A stretch of 53,236 nt of DNA from Candidatus Woesearchaeota archaeon (GCA_016188065.1 JACPIN010000004.1:1-53236); one strand, 5' to 3'. Counted from the first letter of the stretch, positions 8,683 to 17,074 are shown. The notes: generated by a model not told the origin, from the letters alone. Numbers and translations: made by a program.

Positions 8683-9771
8683 TCATAGTCCTAACTGTTT
8701 TACTATTTTTTCTGGATTATATTCCTCTATGTCTGTTATACGCTGTCCTAAGCATACAAACAAAACAGGCTTTTTTCCCGTGTAAACTGCCGATAAAAAC
8801 GCTCCTCCCTTTTCATCTACATCAACCTTAGTCAAAATTAATCCATCAACTGCTATGTTTTTATCAAATTGATCTACTTGAATTACAACATCGCTTCCAG
8901 TTAAGGAATCTACAACAAGCAGAGTTGCATCAGGATTATTTATTCTTGTAATTTTTTTCAGCTCGTCCATTAAATCCTTATTGTTTTGAATTCTTCCTGA
9001 TGTGTCTGCTACAACAATGTCATAATGCTTTGATTTTGCATGTTTTATTGTATCGAATATAACTGAGCAGGAATCTTTTGTTTTTGGATCATGAATTACT
9101 GGAATTTCTGCTAATTTTCCATATTCAACTAATTGTATTGCGCCTGCGGCCCTAAATGTATCTGCTGCTGCAAGAATTGGCTTGTATTTTTTTTGTTTTA
9201 AATAATGAGCAAGTTTAGCACAACTGAGTGATTTCCCCGAGCCGTTATAGCCGATGATTAAGATAACTGCCGGCCTAGATTCTTTTTTAGCCTTTTCAAT
9301 AGTTTTTATCAAATCAAATTCTGGCGGTGTTAATATCTCTTCCAGTGATTTCCTTAATGCTTCTTTCACTTGAGATTCTATCTGAATTCTCTTGATTGGT
9401 TTTTCCAATAATTCTTCCTTTAGATCTTCTTTTATTTTATCCACAACTTCCAATGCGACATTGTTTTCCAGCAAAGCAATCTGGAGATCTTGAAATATTT
9501 CTTCAAACTGTTCTTCAGAAATCTTTTTTGTGGTTACTTTCTCGGTTATTTTTTTAATGAAGCTTTTTTCTTTTACTTCTTTTTTTTCTTCCTTATCTTC
9601 TTTTAGGATTTCTTCAATCTCTAAAATCTTAGGCTCTGCTTTCTTTGCTTTTTTAATTACAGGCTGCTTTTCTTCTATTTCTTTCTCTTCAATTACTTCT
9701 ACTTCTTCCTCGACTTTTTTAGTAAATTTCTCTACAGCTGATTTTAGCTTGTCTTTTAAGAATCCGAACAT
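8683..9771 (-). CDS. ftsY: SRP receptor GTPase FtsY
   Basis: 362 aa. An acidic Lys/Glu-rich N-terminal A region (residues 15-75) is followed by the NG domain: G1 GYNGSGKS near 174-181, DTFRAAGAIQL, DTSGR, and a TKVDVDEKGGAFLS loop ending LGQRITDIEEYNP. It is the membrane-associated GTPase that receives SRP54-ribosome complexes for SecY. Compared with most homologues the G1 has S instead of T after the Lys and the G3 reads DTSGR not DTAGR; both are conservative. It starts 1 bp after the stop of scpB. Confidence 0.97.
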   Translation of the reverse strand: MFGFLKDKLKSAVEKFTKKVEEEVEVIEEKEIEEKQPVIKKAKKAEPKILEIEEILKEDKEEKKEVKEKSFIKKITEKVTTKKISEEQFEEIFQDLQIALLENNVALEVVDKIKEDLKEELLEKPIKRIQIESQVKEALRKSLEEILTPPEFDLIKTIEKAKKESRPAVILIIGYNGSGKSLSCAKLAHYLKQKKYKPILAAADTFRAAGAIQLVEYGKLAEIPVIHDPKTKDSCSVIFDTIKHAKSKHYDIVVADTSGRIQNNKDLMDELKKITRINNPDATLLVVDSLTGSDVVIQVDQFDKNIAVDGLILTKVDVDEKGGAFLSAVYTGKKPVLFVCLGQRITDIEEYNPEKIVKQLGL

Positions 9772-9772
9772 T

Positions 9773-10309
9773 TTAAGACCCGAACATTTGTTTTATGGCC
9801 AGTGCAACTGTTTCATCCGACTCGATTTTTGGCATTGCTTTTGCTAATTCCTGCTGATTTGTGTCGAAGTATTCATAGAATTTTGGAGTTAGCTTTACCA
9901 CCTTGGTTAGGCCATGTGGCTTTCTCATGATGAACTCCTTTTCTTCCAAGAATTTTAAATGATCGTATGCAGTATTCCCTCGTATTTTTACTATTTTTGA
10001 CTGGAGTATTGGCTGCTTCCATGCGATTATTGCCAATGTTGAAATCGTAGGCCTGTCAAATTCTGTTTCTGTCATCAAGCCTTTTACAAACGGAATAAAA
10101 TCCGGCTTTATATGCATCCTGTAGCTGCCGCCCTGTTCAAGGATTTCAATTGCAGAATCTTTCTTTCTGTATTCTTCTTTTAACTCCTCTATAGCACCCT
10201 TTATTATCCCCACAGAACCAAGATTTAGCATTTCACCGATCTTGTTTACCTCCAAGAATTTCCCTGATGCAAATAAGACTGCCTCTACTTTTTTCTTGTA
10301 ACCTTCCAT
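9773..10309 (-). CDS. scpB: segregation and condensation protein ScpB
   Basis: 178 aa with tandem winged helices. The N-terminal part opens VEAVLFASGKFLEVNKIGEM and the second contains STLAIIAWKQPILQSKIVKIRG, the family signature. ScpB joins ScpA and SMC in chromosome condensation. No scpA or smc occurs in the window. It is followed immediately by ftsY (1 bp) and has a palindromic box A 26 bp before the ATG. Confidence 0.9.
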   Translation of the reverse strand: MEGYKKKVEAVLFASGKFLEVNKIGEMLNLGSVGIIKGAIEELKEEYRKKDSAIEILEQGGSYRMHIKPDFIPFVKGLMTETEFDRPTISTLAIIAWKQPILQSKIVKIRGNTAYDHLKFLEEKEFIMRKPHGLTKVVKLTPKFYEYFDTNQQELAKAMPKIESDETVALAIKQMFGS

Positions 10310-10325
10310 GATATAGAAATACTGT

Positions 10326-10345
10326 CTAATATTTATAAATATTAG
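10326..10345 (-). promoter_or_regulatory. palindromic box A upstream of scpB
   Basis: CTAATATTTATAAATATTAG is a perfect 20-bp palindrome with the TATA element TTTATAAA in its centre. The centre is 26 bp before the scpB ATG (10309), so scpB is probably leaderless. The palindrome covers the aRF1 stop codon (10342-10344). A repressor-bound TATA site or bidirectional promoter is possible; chance is also possible in such AT-rich DNA. Confidence 0.5.
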
Positions 10346-11445
10346 TGTATTGGGAATCTTAGGACTGCACCTACCCCTCCCAAGTTCTTAAACTGTTTTC
10401 CTTCCTGTGTGTCTTCTGATACTATCTCGGTTTTTGCTCCAGAGTTGGCTGCCTTTTCCTCCAGCTCCTCTGCTTTCTTGTCATCTATTTTTCCTTCAAG
10501 AATTATCAGCATCTCTACAGCTCCATACTCTAAAGCTTTTTCCACATCCTTTAAGCCATACGCTGTTCTTTTAGGGTCTGTTGCAAGCATTGATAAAAAT
10601 TTATGAAGTACCTGTTTTTCTGCTGTCACTCCCTCATCTGCAAGCAGGTCTTTTGATTTCTCAACTAATTCTTCCAAACCAAATTCATCTGTGTAGGTAA
10701 TGTCTTTCAGGCCAATAACTTTTTTCTTGACTTCATTATTTATGAACGGGGCATCGAAAAATTCATTCTTAGTTGGCCCTGGACCTCCGATAATAATTCC
10801 TTTTAATTCTTTTTTGTTCAAGAATTCCTGATTAACAACTTCTGCAATTCTCTGATAAAACTCTTTTGCTGCCTGCTCTCTTAGCCTGCTGAATCGTGCT
10901 GCACTTTGTCCTCCAGTTTTATATTTCCCTGGAACTCCAGAGGTTAAATTGTGAAGCTTTTCTATGTAGCTTCCTTTCAGCAATCCAATTGTTGCTTCTC
11001 TTTTATCCATAACAACTAAGCCATGAACTGAACTGCTTTCCAGTTGTTTTTCTAGTTCATCCAAAACAAAAGTTTGATCGCATCGATACAATCTTGTCGT
11101 TATTGGAAACGGGGGCTCTAAAGAAAATACTTCTATATCGACTTTGCTTTCATTTTCAGAAATATTTCCTGCAAACGCTGCCAAACCATTTGGAGGAGTT
11201 TCTTTGTACAACCTTAAATGACGTATCAATCTTTCAAGAGAATCCTGCACATTTGTCCTTGTTCTTTTATCCTTGATGTTTGATGCTGTATCTTTTTCCT
11301 GCGCCAACTGTTGGGTAACTTTTATTAGACTGTAGTCTTTTGGAATATATACTGTAACCAGCTCTGTATGCCTGCCTCGGACATTCTTCAGCTGATTAAT
11401 AAAACGCTTCAATTTGTATTTCTTTTTAGTGTCAATCTGTTCCAT
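10342..11445 (-). CDS. prf1: peptide chain release factor aRF1
   Basis: 367 aa. Domain 1 has TASNIKDK at 53-60 (NIKD where most have NIKS) and YRCDQTF at 120-126 (YxCxxxF), the stop-codon reading elements. Domain 2 has the catalytic GGQ at 178-180 in GKYKTGGQSAARFSRLRE. Domain 3 ends GGVGAVLRFP. The protein is some 40-50 residues shorter than the usual archaeal 410-420; the missing part is the minidomain with its CxxC zinc site in domain 3. It recognises all three stop codons, and the genes here do end in TAA, TAG and TGA. Confidence 0.95.
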   Translation of the reverse strand: MEQIDTKKKYKLKRFINQLKNVRGRHTELVTVYIPKDYSLIKVTQQLAQEKDTASNIKDKRTRTNVQDSLERLIRHLRLYKETPPNGLAAFAGNISENESKVDIEVFSLEPPFPITTRLYRCDQTFVLDELEKQLESSSVHGLVVMDKREATIGLLKGSYIEKLHNLTSGVPGKYKTGGQSAARFSRLREQAAKEFYQRIAEVVNQEFLNKKELKGIIIGGPGPTKNEFFDAPFINNEVKKKVIGLKDITYTDEFGLEELVEKSKDLLADEGVTAEKQVLHKFLSMLATDPKRTAYGLKDVEKALEYGAVEMLIILEGKIDDKKAEELEEKAANSGAKTEIVSEDTQEGKQFKNLGGVGAVLRFPIH

Positions 11446-11452
11446 CTTTATG

Positions 11453-13837
11453 TCAGAATGAGATAGTTAATTTATTTCCAAATTTAAGTTCTTTTGCATT
11501 ATGAGTCATTACTAAATCCTTTTTTATACTTTTAAGCTTATTTGGGATAGTTAAAGACTTGATTTCATCTTTTAAAGAAACTTCTTTATCTTTTTTGGCT
11601 TTCCAAATCTCGCTATTTAATAATTCAATATCTTTAGTAGAAAACAAAATTTTATATTTTTTAGACTCTGCTGGAAATCTTTCAAAATGAATATCCTTTT
11701 TCCTTAAATCCTTATAAATTTTATAAGTTATTATTGGAGTTATCGGTGCTAATAGCTTCAGTATATTATCTAAACAGTAATGGAGAGTATAGCAAGCAGA
11801 ATCCTGCTCCTGTTTCGTAAATTCTTTGGTTGAATTGTATGCACGATTTTTTACTAACTCCATGTAATGTGAAGCAAATGTCTCCCAAATGAAATGTTTT
11901 ATGTTTATTGCAGGGTCATGAAAATTATACTGTTCATATTGATTTTTTGAGAAGATAATTAATTCATTCATTTCGTTTATTATCCATTTATCTAAATCTG
12001 TAAGATTTGTTGATTTCTTTTCTGGAAACATTGAAATGAATCTTGCAATGTTCCATAACTTTGTCAAAGTTTTTCTAGTTCCCTCAATTCTATCAAAAGA
12101 GCATCTGAAATCTGTTTTAGTTAGATTGCCTTCCACTGCTGCCCATAATCTAAAAGGTTCTGCTCCGAATTTATCTAGAACCTCTCTTGGGTCGATAACA
12201 TTCCCCTTACTTTTAGACATCTTATACCCCTTTTCGTCAACGATGTGATAGTTAATCCAAACATCTTTGAAGATTGGTTTCCCTGTAAGAAGGTAGCACT
12301 TTAGCAATGTATAATACAGCCATGTTCTTGAAATCTCTTTGCCTTGTGGTCTCAAGGAACAAGGAGATGACTTCTTAAAGAATGCCTTGTCTCTTTCATA
12401 CATTAGAACATACAATGGTGAGATAGAAGAATCAAACCAAGTATCAAATACCCTTGTTTCCCCAATAAACTCTTTTGACTTGCATTTTGGACAGTTTTTT
12501 TGCGGTGGTTTTTGTTTCCAAGGTTGGTAATACTTCCCTTTCTTTGGAACTATAATATATTCGCAATCCTTACAATACCACAAAGGGATTTCTGTTGCAT
12601 AATATCTCCTTCTTGAAATTGGCCAATCCGTAGCGAGAGAATCTATCCAATCCAACAAGATTCTTCTTGAACTTTCTTCATAAAAATGTGGTTTTTGTGC
12701 AATCTCTTTCAGTTTTTTCTTTACATTTAACTGTTTTAGATAGAATTCTTTCATTTCAATAAACTCAATTTCTGCGCCGCTTCTTTCAGATACAGGTGTT
12801 CTGTGGGTAGTTTGGGTCTGTTTAACAAGAAGATTATTTTTCTTTAATTCTTCAATCATTTTCTGCCTAGCTTCTTTTACTTTCAGTCCCTTCAGGAAAT
12901 CGGCATGATGGTTCATCGTGCCATCTTTTTCAACTGCTATAATTGGATCTAAATTCATTTCTCTAAAGAACCTAATATCTGATAAATCTCCGGCAGAGCA
13001 CATCATAACCAACCCCGTACCTTTATCTATCTCTGCTAAAGGATGAGCTCTAACTGGAACCTCTCTTTTGAACAATGGGGTGATAGCGGTTTTTCCTTGT
13101 AGGTGCTTATAACGTTCATCCTTAGGATTGAAAACAACCATCCCACAGGTGCACACTAACTCGGGCCTTGTAGTTCCTATTACAATCCATTCTCCTGTTT
13201 CTTTTACTTTGAACTTAATATCATTGAAAGTGGATGCTAAGTCTTTGTATTCTATTTCTGAATCTGCGATAGTGGTTTGTAGTTCTGGATCCCAGTTGGT
13301 TATTCTTTCATCTTCGTAAATTAAGCTTTTATTCCAAAGATCAATAAAGGTATTTTGAGTTAAAGTTCTATAACTCCTTGAATCTGTTTCATAGATCTCT
13401 CCTACAGAATTTCCTTTTTCATAGGAATTGAAACTTATTCCGAGCCTAAGAAAAGAATCCGTGGTTACAGAACCTGCTTCGTCTAAAAGTTTTTTACAAT
13501 ATAAAAGAAACTTTTCTCTAGGAGTTTCTATTAACTTTATACCAAATTTTTTTTCTGTTGCTACTTCTATTGGCAGTCCATTCTTATCTAGCCCTAAAGG
13601 AAAAAGCAATTCATAATTTGTCATCCTCCTAAATCTCGCAAACATATCCATTAAAATATAAGTTGTCGCTTGACCTATATGCACTGGAGTGTTAATGTAT
13701 GGAGGGGGGGTATCTATTGAATATATTTCCTTCTTAGAAGATTTATTGAATTTATAACATTTAGATTTTTTCCAATATTCATAAATTGGTTTTTCTAATT
13801 CTTTGCTCCAATTTTTTTCTTTTAGTTTTGACTCCAT
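11453..13837 (-). CDS. valS: valyl-tRNA synthetase
   Basis: Class Ia synthetase, 794 aa from the ATG at 13837. The frame also has a TTG four codons upstream; the ATG is preferred because a TATA-like TTTTAAAAATCC lies about 25 bp before it. The HIGH motif reads HIGQ in PPPYINTPVHIGQATTYI, followed by GLDKNGLPIEV typical of ValRS/IleRS. The editing domain has GTTRPEL. A Cys pair set (CKDC ... CPKC) follows, then DTWFDSS, and KMSKSKGNVIDP is intact. It charges tRNA-Val. The anticodon-binding C-terminal domain is short, as in reduced archaeal genomes. Confidence 0.95.
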   Translation of the reverse strand: MESKLKEKNWSKELEKPIYEYWKKSKCYKFNKSSKKEIYSIDTPPPYINTPVHIGQATTYILMDMFARFRRMTNYELLFPLGLDKNGLPIEVATEKKFGIKLIETPREKFLLYCKKLLDEAGSVTTDSFLRLGISFNSYEKGNSVGEIYETDSRSYRTLTQNTFIDLWNKSLIYEDERITNWDPELQTTIADSEIEYKDLASTFNDIKFKVKETGEWIVIGTTRPELVCTCGMVVFNPKDERYKHLQGKTAITPLFKREVPVRAHPLAEIDKGTGLVMMCSAGDLSDIRFFREMNLDPIIAVEKDGTMNHHADFLKGLKVKEARQKMIEELKKNNLLVKQTQTTHRTPVSERSGAEIEFIEMKEFYLKQLNVKKKLKEIAQKPHFYEESSRRILLDWIDSLATDWPISRRRYYATEIPLWYCKDCEYIIVPKKGKYYQPWKQKPPQKNCPKCKSKEFIGETRVFDTWFDSSISPLYVLMYERDKAFFKKSSPCSLRPQGKEISRTWLYYTLLKCYLLTGKPIFKDVWINYHIVDEKGYKMSKSKGNVIDPREVLDKFGAEPFRLWAAVEGNLTKTDFRCSFDRIEGTRKTLTKLWNIARFISMFPEKKSTNLTDLDKWIINEMNELIIFSKNQYEQYNFHDPAINIKHFIWETFASHYMELVKNRAYNSTKEFTKQEQDSACYTLHYCLDNILKLLAPITPIITYKIYKDLRKKDIHFERFPAESKKYKILFSTKDIELLNSEIWKAKKDKEVSLKDEIKSLTIPNKLKSIKKDLVMTHNAKELKFGNKLTISF

Positions 13838-13916
13838 TAACCTTTTCAAAGAAACAGGATTTTTAAAATGTTTGCATTTAGAAAAGAATAAATAGATTGT
13901 GGCATTATTAAAATTA

Positions 13917-14012
13917 ATGAAAAAGGATAAATGGTTTATTCCTCTTGAAGTGGTTTTACTAATTATGCTAGTACTGATTATTGCCTATTTGATAAAATCT
14001 TGGTTAGGATGA
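13917..14012 (+). CDS. single-span membrane miniprotein
   Basis: 31 aa: a short basic N-terminus (MKKDKW), then an uninterrupted hydrophobic helix (FIPLEVVLLIMLVLIIAYLI) and a KSWLG end. The TGA overlaps the ATG of the next gene (ATGA), which supports a real, translationally coupled gene. It is divergent from valS. Function unknown. Confidence 0.5.
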   Translation: MKKDKWFIPLEVVLLIMLVLIIAYLIKSWLG

Positions 14013-14311
14013 TAAACTTTAGGAAAATATCTGGATTCATTGCAGCTGCGTTGTTCTTAATATTAGCAATAATTTTTATTGCTCAGTTGATATTAAAACT
14101 TACTGGAAACAGCCCTACTCATATTGAGATATTATATACTGGGATGGGTTCAATTGCCTCTTATCTTTTCTTCTTTAGCCAAAAAGTTTCTCTTTTCATG
14201 GAAGAGATGAGGGAATTTAAAGAAACTACCAAAAATAGTTTTGTAAGAATTCGAGAAGATACAGACAAGATTAATGAAAAATTAGATTTCATTGCCGAAA
14301 AGGTTAAATAG
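14009..14311 (+). CDS. two-span membrane protein with coiled-coil tail
   Basis: 100 aa from ATG 14009; the frame also allows a TTG at 14000, but the ATGA overlap with the upstream miniprotein favours the ATG. Hydrophobic segments lie at about residues 9-33 and 42-60, followed by a charged helix with heptads (EEMREFKETTKNSFVRI ... KINEKLDFIAEKV). Unknown function; it probably forms a complex with its coupled partner. Ends 24 bp before tRNA-Phe. Confidence 0.55.
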   Translation: MINFRKISGFIAAALFLILAIIFIAQLILKLTGNSPTHIEILYTGMGSIASYLFFFSQKVSLFMEEMREFKETTKNSFVRIREDTDKINEKLDFIAEKVK

Positions 14312-14335
14312 TGTTTTTCTTAAATTTTGAATTAA

Positions 14336-14409
14336 GGGGCGGTAGCTTAGCCTGGGAAAGCATACGGCTGAAGACCGTAGGACCGAGGGTTCAAATCCCT
14401 CTCGCCCCA
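14336..14409 (+). tRNA. tRNA-Phe (GAA)
   Basis: 74 nt cloverleaf. The acceptor stem GGGGCGG pairs with TCGCCCC (one G-T), followed by discriminator A. D stem GCTT/AAGC; anticodon stem TACGG/CCGTA with loop CTGAAGA, anticodon GAA. T arm GAGGG-TTCAAAT-CCCTC. No intron and no encoded CCA. The only tRNA seen in the window. Confidence 0.95.
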
Positions 14410-14412
14410 ATT

Positions 14413-15067
14413 CTAAATTAAAGTAACAAGTTCTGATAGGTCTTTTTGTTTATTCGGTTCATTAAAACCAATTCGGCTAAAATATCTTCTAATCGAATTT
14501 CCATATATCTTTAGATGATAAGACTTGTATTGTTTATACTTGTATGGACCATGTATCCTAGATTCAATATTCAAATCATCTAATAACTTCTGAATTTGTA
14601 TTAGCCCTTTTTTATTTACAATGTTTAGAACGATCCTTTTTTTGGTTTTTGAAACATGTGCTTCATCATCAAAGAAAGCTTTTAACCATTCAATTTTTAT
14701 ATTCTTAGAAGCAGAACTTATTTGTTTATGGATGAACCACTCTTTAGATCCCCCTGCTCCAACAGATTTAAACAGATCATAAAACCATTTCCCTCTTACT
14801 CCCACTTGATTTTTGGTATGAAATTTGGTTGCCTTTTTATTGAATTAGTTTTTTAAATCTCTAACAACCTGCTCTAAAAGGCTTTTGCAATTGTTGGTAT
14901 ATCTCATATAATATGTGATTTTAACAAGATTCTTTCGTGGATGCTTTATTAACTCACTTTTCAATCTGTGCCCCTTACTTATGAATAAGCTACCATCCCC
15001 AGATATATGCATGTAATCTGGCAAAGGCGGGAGTTATGTTTATTTTGATGTTATCCCTACTATTCAT
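14413..15067 (-). pseudogene. degraded LAGLIDADG homing endonuclease
   Basis: Read together, three segments reconstruct one archaeal LAGLIDADG protein. It begins at ATG 15067 (MNSRDNIKINITP ... RLHAYI), shifts frame at about 15000-15002, where two bases seem lost before GDGSLFIS (first catalytic motif). It continues to an in-frame TAA at 14845-14847, then reads through RGKWFYDLFKSVGAGGSKEW to the second motif region WLKAFFDDEAHV and ends at 14413. With one frameshift and one nonsense codon it cannot make full-length protein. A box A about 24 bp before ATG 15067 marks the old promoter. It ends 3 bp from tRNA-Phe. Confidence 0.8.
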
Positions 15068-15108
15068 ACAAATTTGATATTAACTGTTTATAAATAACTT
15101 ACGGGGGT

Positions 15109-15124
15109 ATGTCACGTGTGACAT
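15109..15124. promoter_or_regulatory. candidate operator, inverted repeat
   Basis: ATGTCAC-GT-GTGACAT: perfect 7-bp arms around a 2-bp centre. It lies between the box A of the broken endonuclease (minus strand) and the box A of the Yip1-like gene (plus strand, 15143). The position suits a regulator acting on the Yip1-like promoter. The binding protein is unknown. Confidence 0.45.
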
Positions 15125-15142
15125 TTGAAGTTTTCAGAAATG

Positions 15143-15152
15143 TTTATATAAC
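15143..15152 (+). promoter_or_regulatory. box A of the Yip1-like gene
   Basis: TTTATATAAC, about 25 bp before the ATG at 15172. This suggests leaderless transcription. Confidence 0.65.
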
Positions 15153-15171
15153 ATAGAATAACTCTAACGAT

Positions 15172-15771
15172 ATGCGTTTTCAAAAACTAAAGACATTATT
15201 TGCTGATCCTGTTAAATTCTTTAAAGATATTTCTAAGGAAAAGAGTTATTGGACTGTGCTGAAACCCTATGTTCTTGTATATCTCGCTGCGCTTATTATT
15301 CAGCTTTTAGCTTCTATTCCAATATATTATGGAACTCCTGTCTTTATGCTCTCGATCTTGACCGGGCTATTAGTAGGGATTGCTGGTGCATTTGCCACTC
15401 CATTCATAGGAAGCTTTTTTACTCATCTTGGCATCTTTATTGTCGGTGGGAGAAAAGGCTTTTTCAATACGTTTAAAGCGCTTACATACGGGACTTTAGT
15501 TGTTGTTGTGTATGGGGTTTTATCCTCAATAATTTCGCTTCTTTTATTTTTGCTTAAAGTTGAGAGAGAATCTGGCTCAATTTCGTTAATGGCTGTTATT
15601 TCCATCGTTGGAGTTATGCATATGTTAGTCACCAGTGCCATAGGGGTTAGTATGTATCACTCAATTTCAAGATGGAAGGCATTTTTTGGAATCATCTTAA
15701 TTCCGCTTATCCTGCTTGTCATAATAATTGCCTTTGCAGGATTGGCTTTGATAAATCCTGCTTTGGTATAG
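15172..15771 (+). CDS. Yip1-family-like membrane protein
   Basis: 199 aa with about five membrane helices after a basic N-terminal tail (LFADPVKFFKDISKEKSYW). This is the typical opening of bacterial and archaeal Yip1/DUF1282 proteins, which begin with a DPxxFF stretch before helix 1. The GxxxTFKALTYGTL segment in the middle fits the family. The role in prokaryotes is poorly known. Expression is supported by a strong box A; a palindrome upstream may control it. Confidence 0.7.
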   Translation: MRFQKLKTLFADPVKFFKDISKEKSYWTVLKPYVLVYLAALIIQLLASIPIYYGTPVFMLSILTGLLVGIAGAFATPFIGSFFTHLGIFIVGGRKGFFNTFKALTYGTLVVVVYGVLSSIISLLLFLLKVERESGSISLMAVISIVGVMHMLVTSAIGVSMYHSISRWKAFFGIILIPLILLVIIIAFAGLALINPALV

Positions 15772-15778
15772 GGAAATG

Positions 15779-15815
15779 TTTATAAATTAGGAGAAATAAA
15801 CAAAATAAAAGGTGA
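15779..15815 (+). promoter_or_regulatory. box A and ribosome-binding site of the pilin-like gene
   Basis: TTTATAAAT (15779-15787) is followed by GGTGA (15811-15815), 5 nt before the ATG at 15821. The ribosome-binding site decides for that ATG over a GTG at 15812. Confidence 0.6.
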
Positions 15816-15820
15816 ATATA

Positions 15821-16285
15821 ATGCAGAAAAAAGGTGCGATTGAGTTTTCTATTACAACAATAATCATAGTTATCATCGGTGTTATTATCTTAGCTATTGC
15901 TATTCCATGGCTTACTGGAACCTTAAATAAGGCTGGAGGATTGACCGATTCTGCTTTTGATAGCGCACTAAGACAATTACAGGGAGAGCCTACGAGGGAT
16001 AATCCAATTGTTTTATCACAAGATAGTTTTACTTTGAGAGAAGGAGAAAAAGCTCCTCTCGTTATTAGATATTTAAGTGATGGTAGCCCTCAGATATTGA
16101 CTTTTTCCACGGGTGCTGGTGGATCTTGGTTTAAATTTGATGGAACTCCTGCAAATGTCCCTAAAGATCAGACTTATGATTGGAGGGTAGTTTTAGATGT
16201 TCCTGCTGGGACTCCCAATGGCGGATATTTTGCAAGAGCAAGTATTGGTGATAAAAGTGTACCAATTGTAATCAATGTAGAGTAA
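15821..16285 (+). CDS. archaeal pilin-like secreted protein
   Basis: 154 aa from ATG 15821. The N-terminus MQKKGAIEFSITTIIIVIIG is a class III (type IV prepilin-like) signal: a short basic leader, a cleavable KKG site, then a hydrophobic helix to about residue 30. The rest is a beta-rich extracellular domain with Pro/Gly-rich turns. Cleavage by a PibD/EppA-type peptidase after KK is predicted. Likely a surface filament subunit or tethered surface protein. A single copy, not in a flagellum or pilus operon. Confidence 0.65.
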   Translation: MQKKGAIEFSITTIIIVIIGVIILAIAIPWLTGTLNKAGGLTDSAFDSALRQLQGEPTRDNPIVLSQDSFTLREGEKAPLVIRYLSDGSPQILTFSTGAGGSWFKFDGTPANVPKDQTYDWRVVLDVPAGTPNGGYFARASIGDKSVPIVINVE

Positions 16286-16313
16286 TTTTATATACTTCTT
16301 TTTATTTTAATTA

Positions 16314-17048
16314 ATGATGAAACTTCAAGGAATTTCTTTAGAAGAGTTTAGGGATTACGATTCTATCTTATATGTGAAAGCCGATACTAAAAGACTGAAA
16401 GCTGTTGAATATATTTATGGAAAGAAAAGAGTTTTGCTGAATAAAGAGAGGGAAGTTAGAAAAACTAAATCTGGGGGTTTTGCCCAGAGCAAATATCAAG
16501 AGCATGTTAAATGGCTTAAGAAACAAACTTTAAACTGGATAGAGGAGCATTTGTTAAAGAAAAATGTTTTGAGAGACAAATATGATAGGATAAAAATCGA
16601 GATTAAAGAGGATAGATTAAGAGACCATATTTGGAATTTATTAAAAAAAAGAGAAACCGGAAAGAGATGGTTTGAAAAATTCAGATATGAGAGATTAGAG
16701 AAAGGATTCATCGTTGGTGGAAAAGATAAAAAAAGCAACGAGGAATTATTGAAGAGGCATCTGGATAAAGGGGATTTAGTCTTCCATACTGAGATGAAAG
16801 GAAGCCCTTTTTTTATTTTGAAAGAAAGCAAAGATGAAAAAGATATTTTCAGAGCTGCTTTGCTAACTGCTTACTACAGCCAGGATTGGAAAAAAAATAA
16901 AAACCACGTTGAAGTAATGTATTGCTATGGAAAGCAGATTTACAAAAGGAAAGGTATGGGGGTTGGGACTTTTGGCGTCAATGGAAAGAGGCATAACATG
17001 GTTGTTAAGAAGATGGAATTATTGGATTTAATCCATGGAAAGATTTAA
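16314..17048 (+). CDS. NFACT-R domain protein (short RqcH/NEMF-like)
   Basis: 244 aa. Residues about 115-215 match NFACT-R (DUF814): WFEKFRYERLEKGFIVGGKD, a KSNEELLKRHLDKGDLVFH segment, MKGSPFFILK and GKRHNMVVKKMELLDLIHG. Full-length RqcH/NEMF is about 600-700 aa with NFACT-N, HhH and coiled-coil parts, which bind stalled 60S/50S-tRNA complexes. Here only the RNA-binding domain and a helical N-terminal region remain. ATGs occur at both 16314 and 16317. Role in ribosome rescue or RNA binding is inferred from the family. Confidence 0.75.
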   Translation: MMKLQGISLEEFRDYDSILYVKADTKRLKAVEYIYGKKRVLLNKEREVRKTKSGGFAQSKYQEHVKWLKKQTLNWIEEHLLKKNVLRDKYDRIKIEIKEDRLRDHIWNLLKKRETGKRWFEKFRYERLEKGFIVGGKDKKSNEELLKRHLDKGDLVFHTEMKGSPFFILKESKDEKDIFRAALLTAYYSQDWKKNKNHVEVMYCYGKQIYKRKGMGVGTFGVNGKRHNMVVKKMELLDLIHGKI

Positions 17049-17074
17049 ATTATCTTGTAATTTAAGAATATAAA

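Noticed and set aside
14840-14850. In-frame TAA of the LAGLIDADG gene as an intron or recoding site
   Set aside because: No bulge-helix-bulge could be built around it, and a separate frameshift nearby points to decay.
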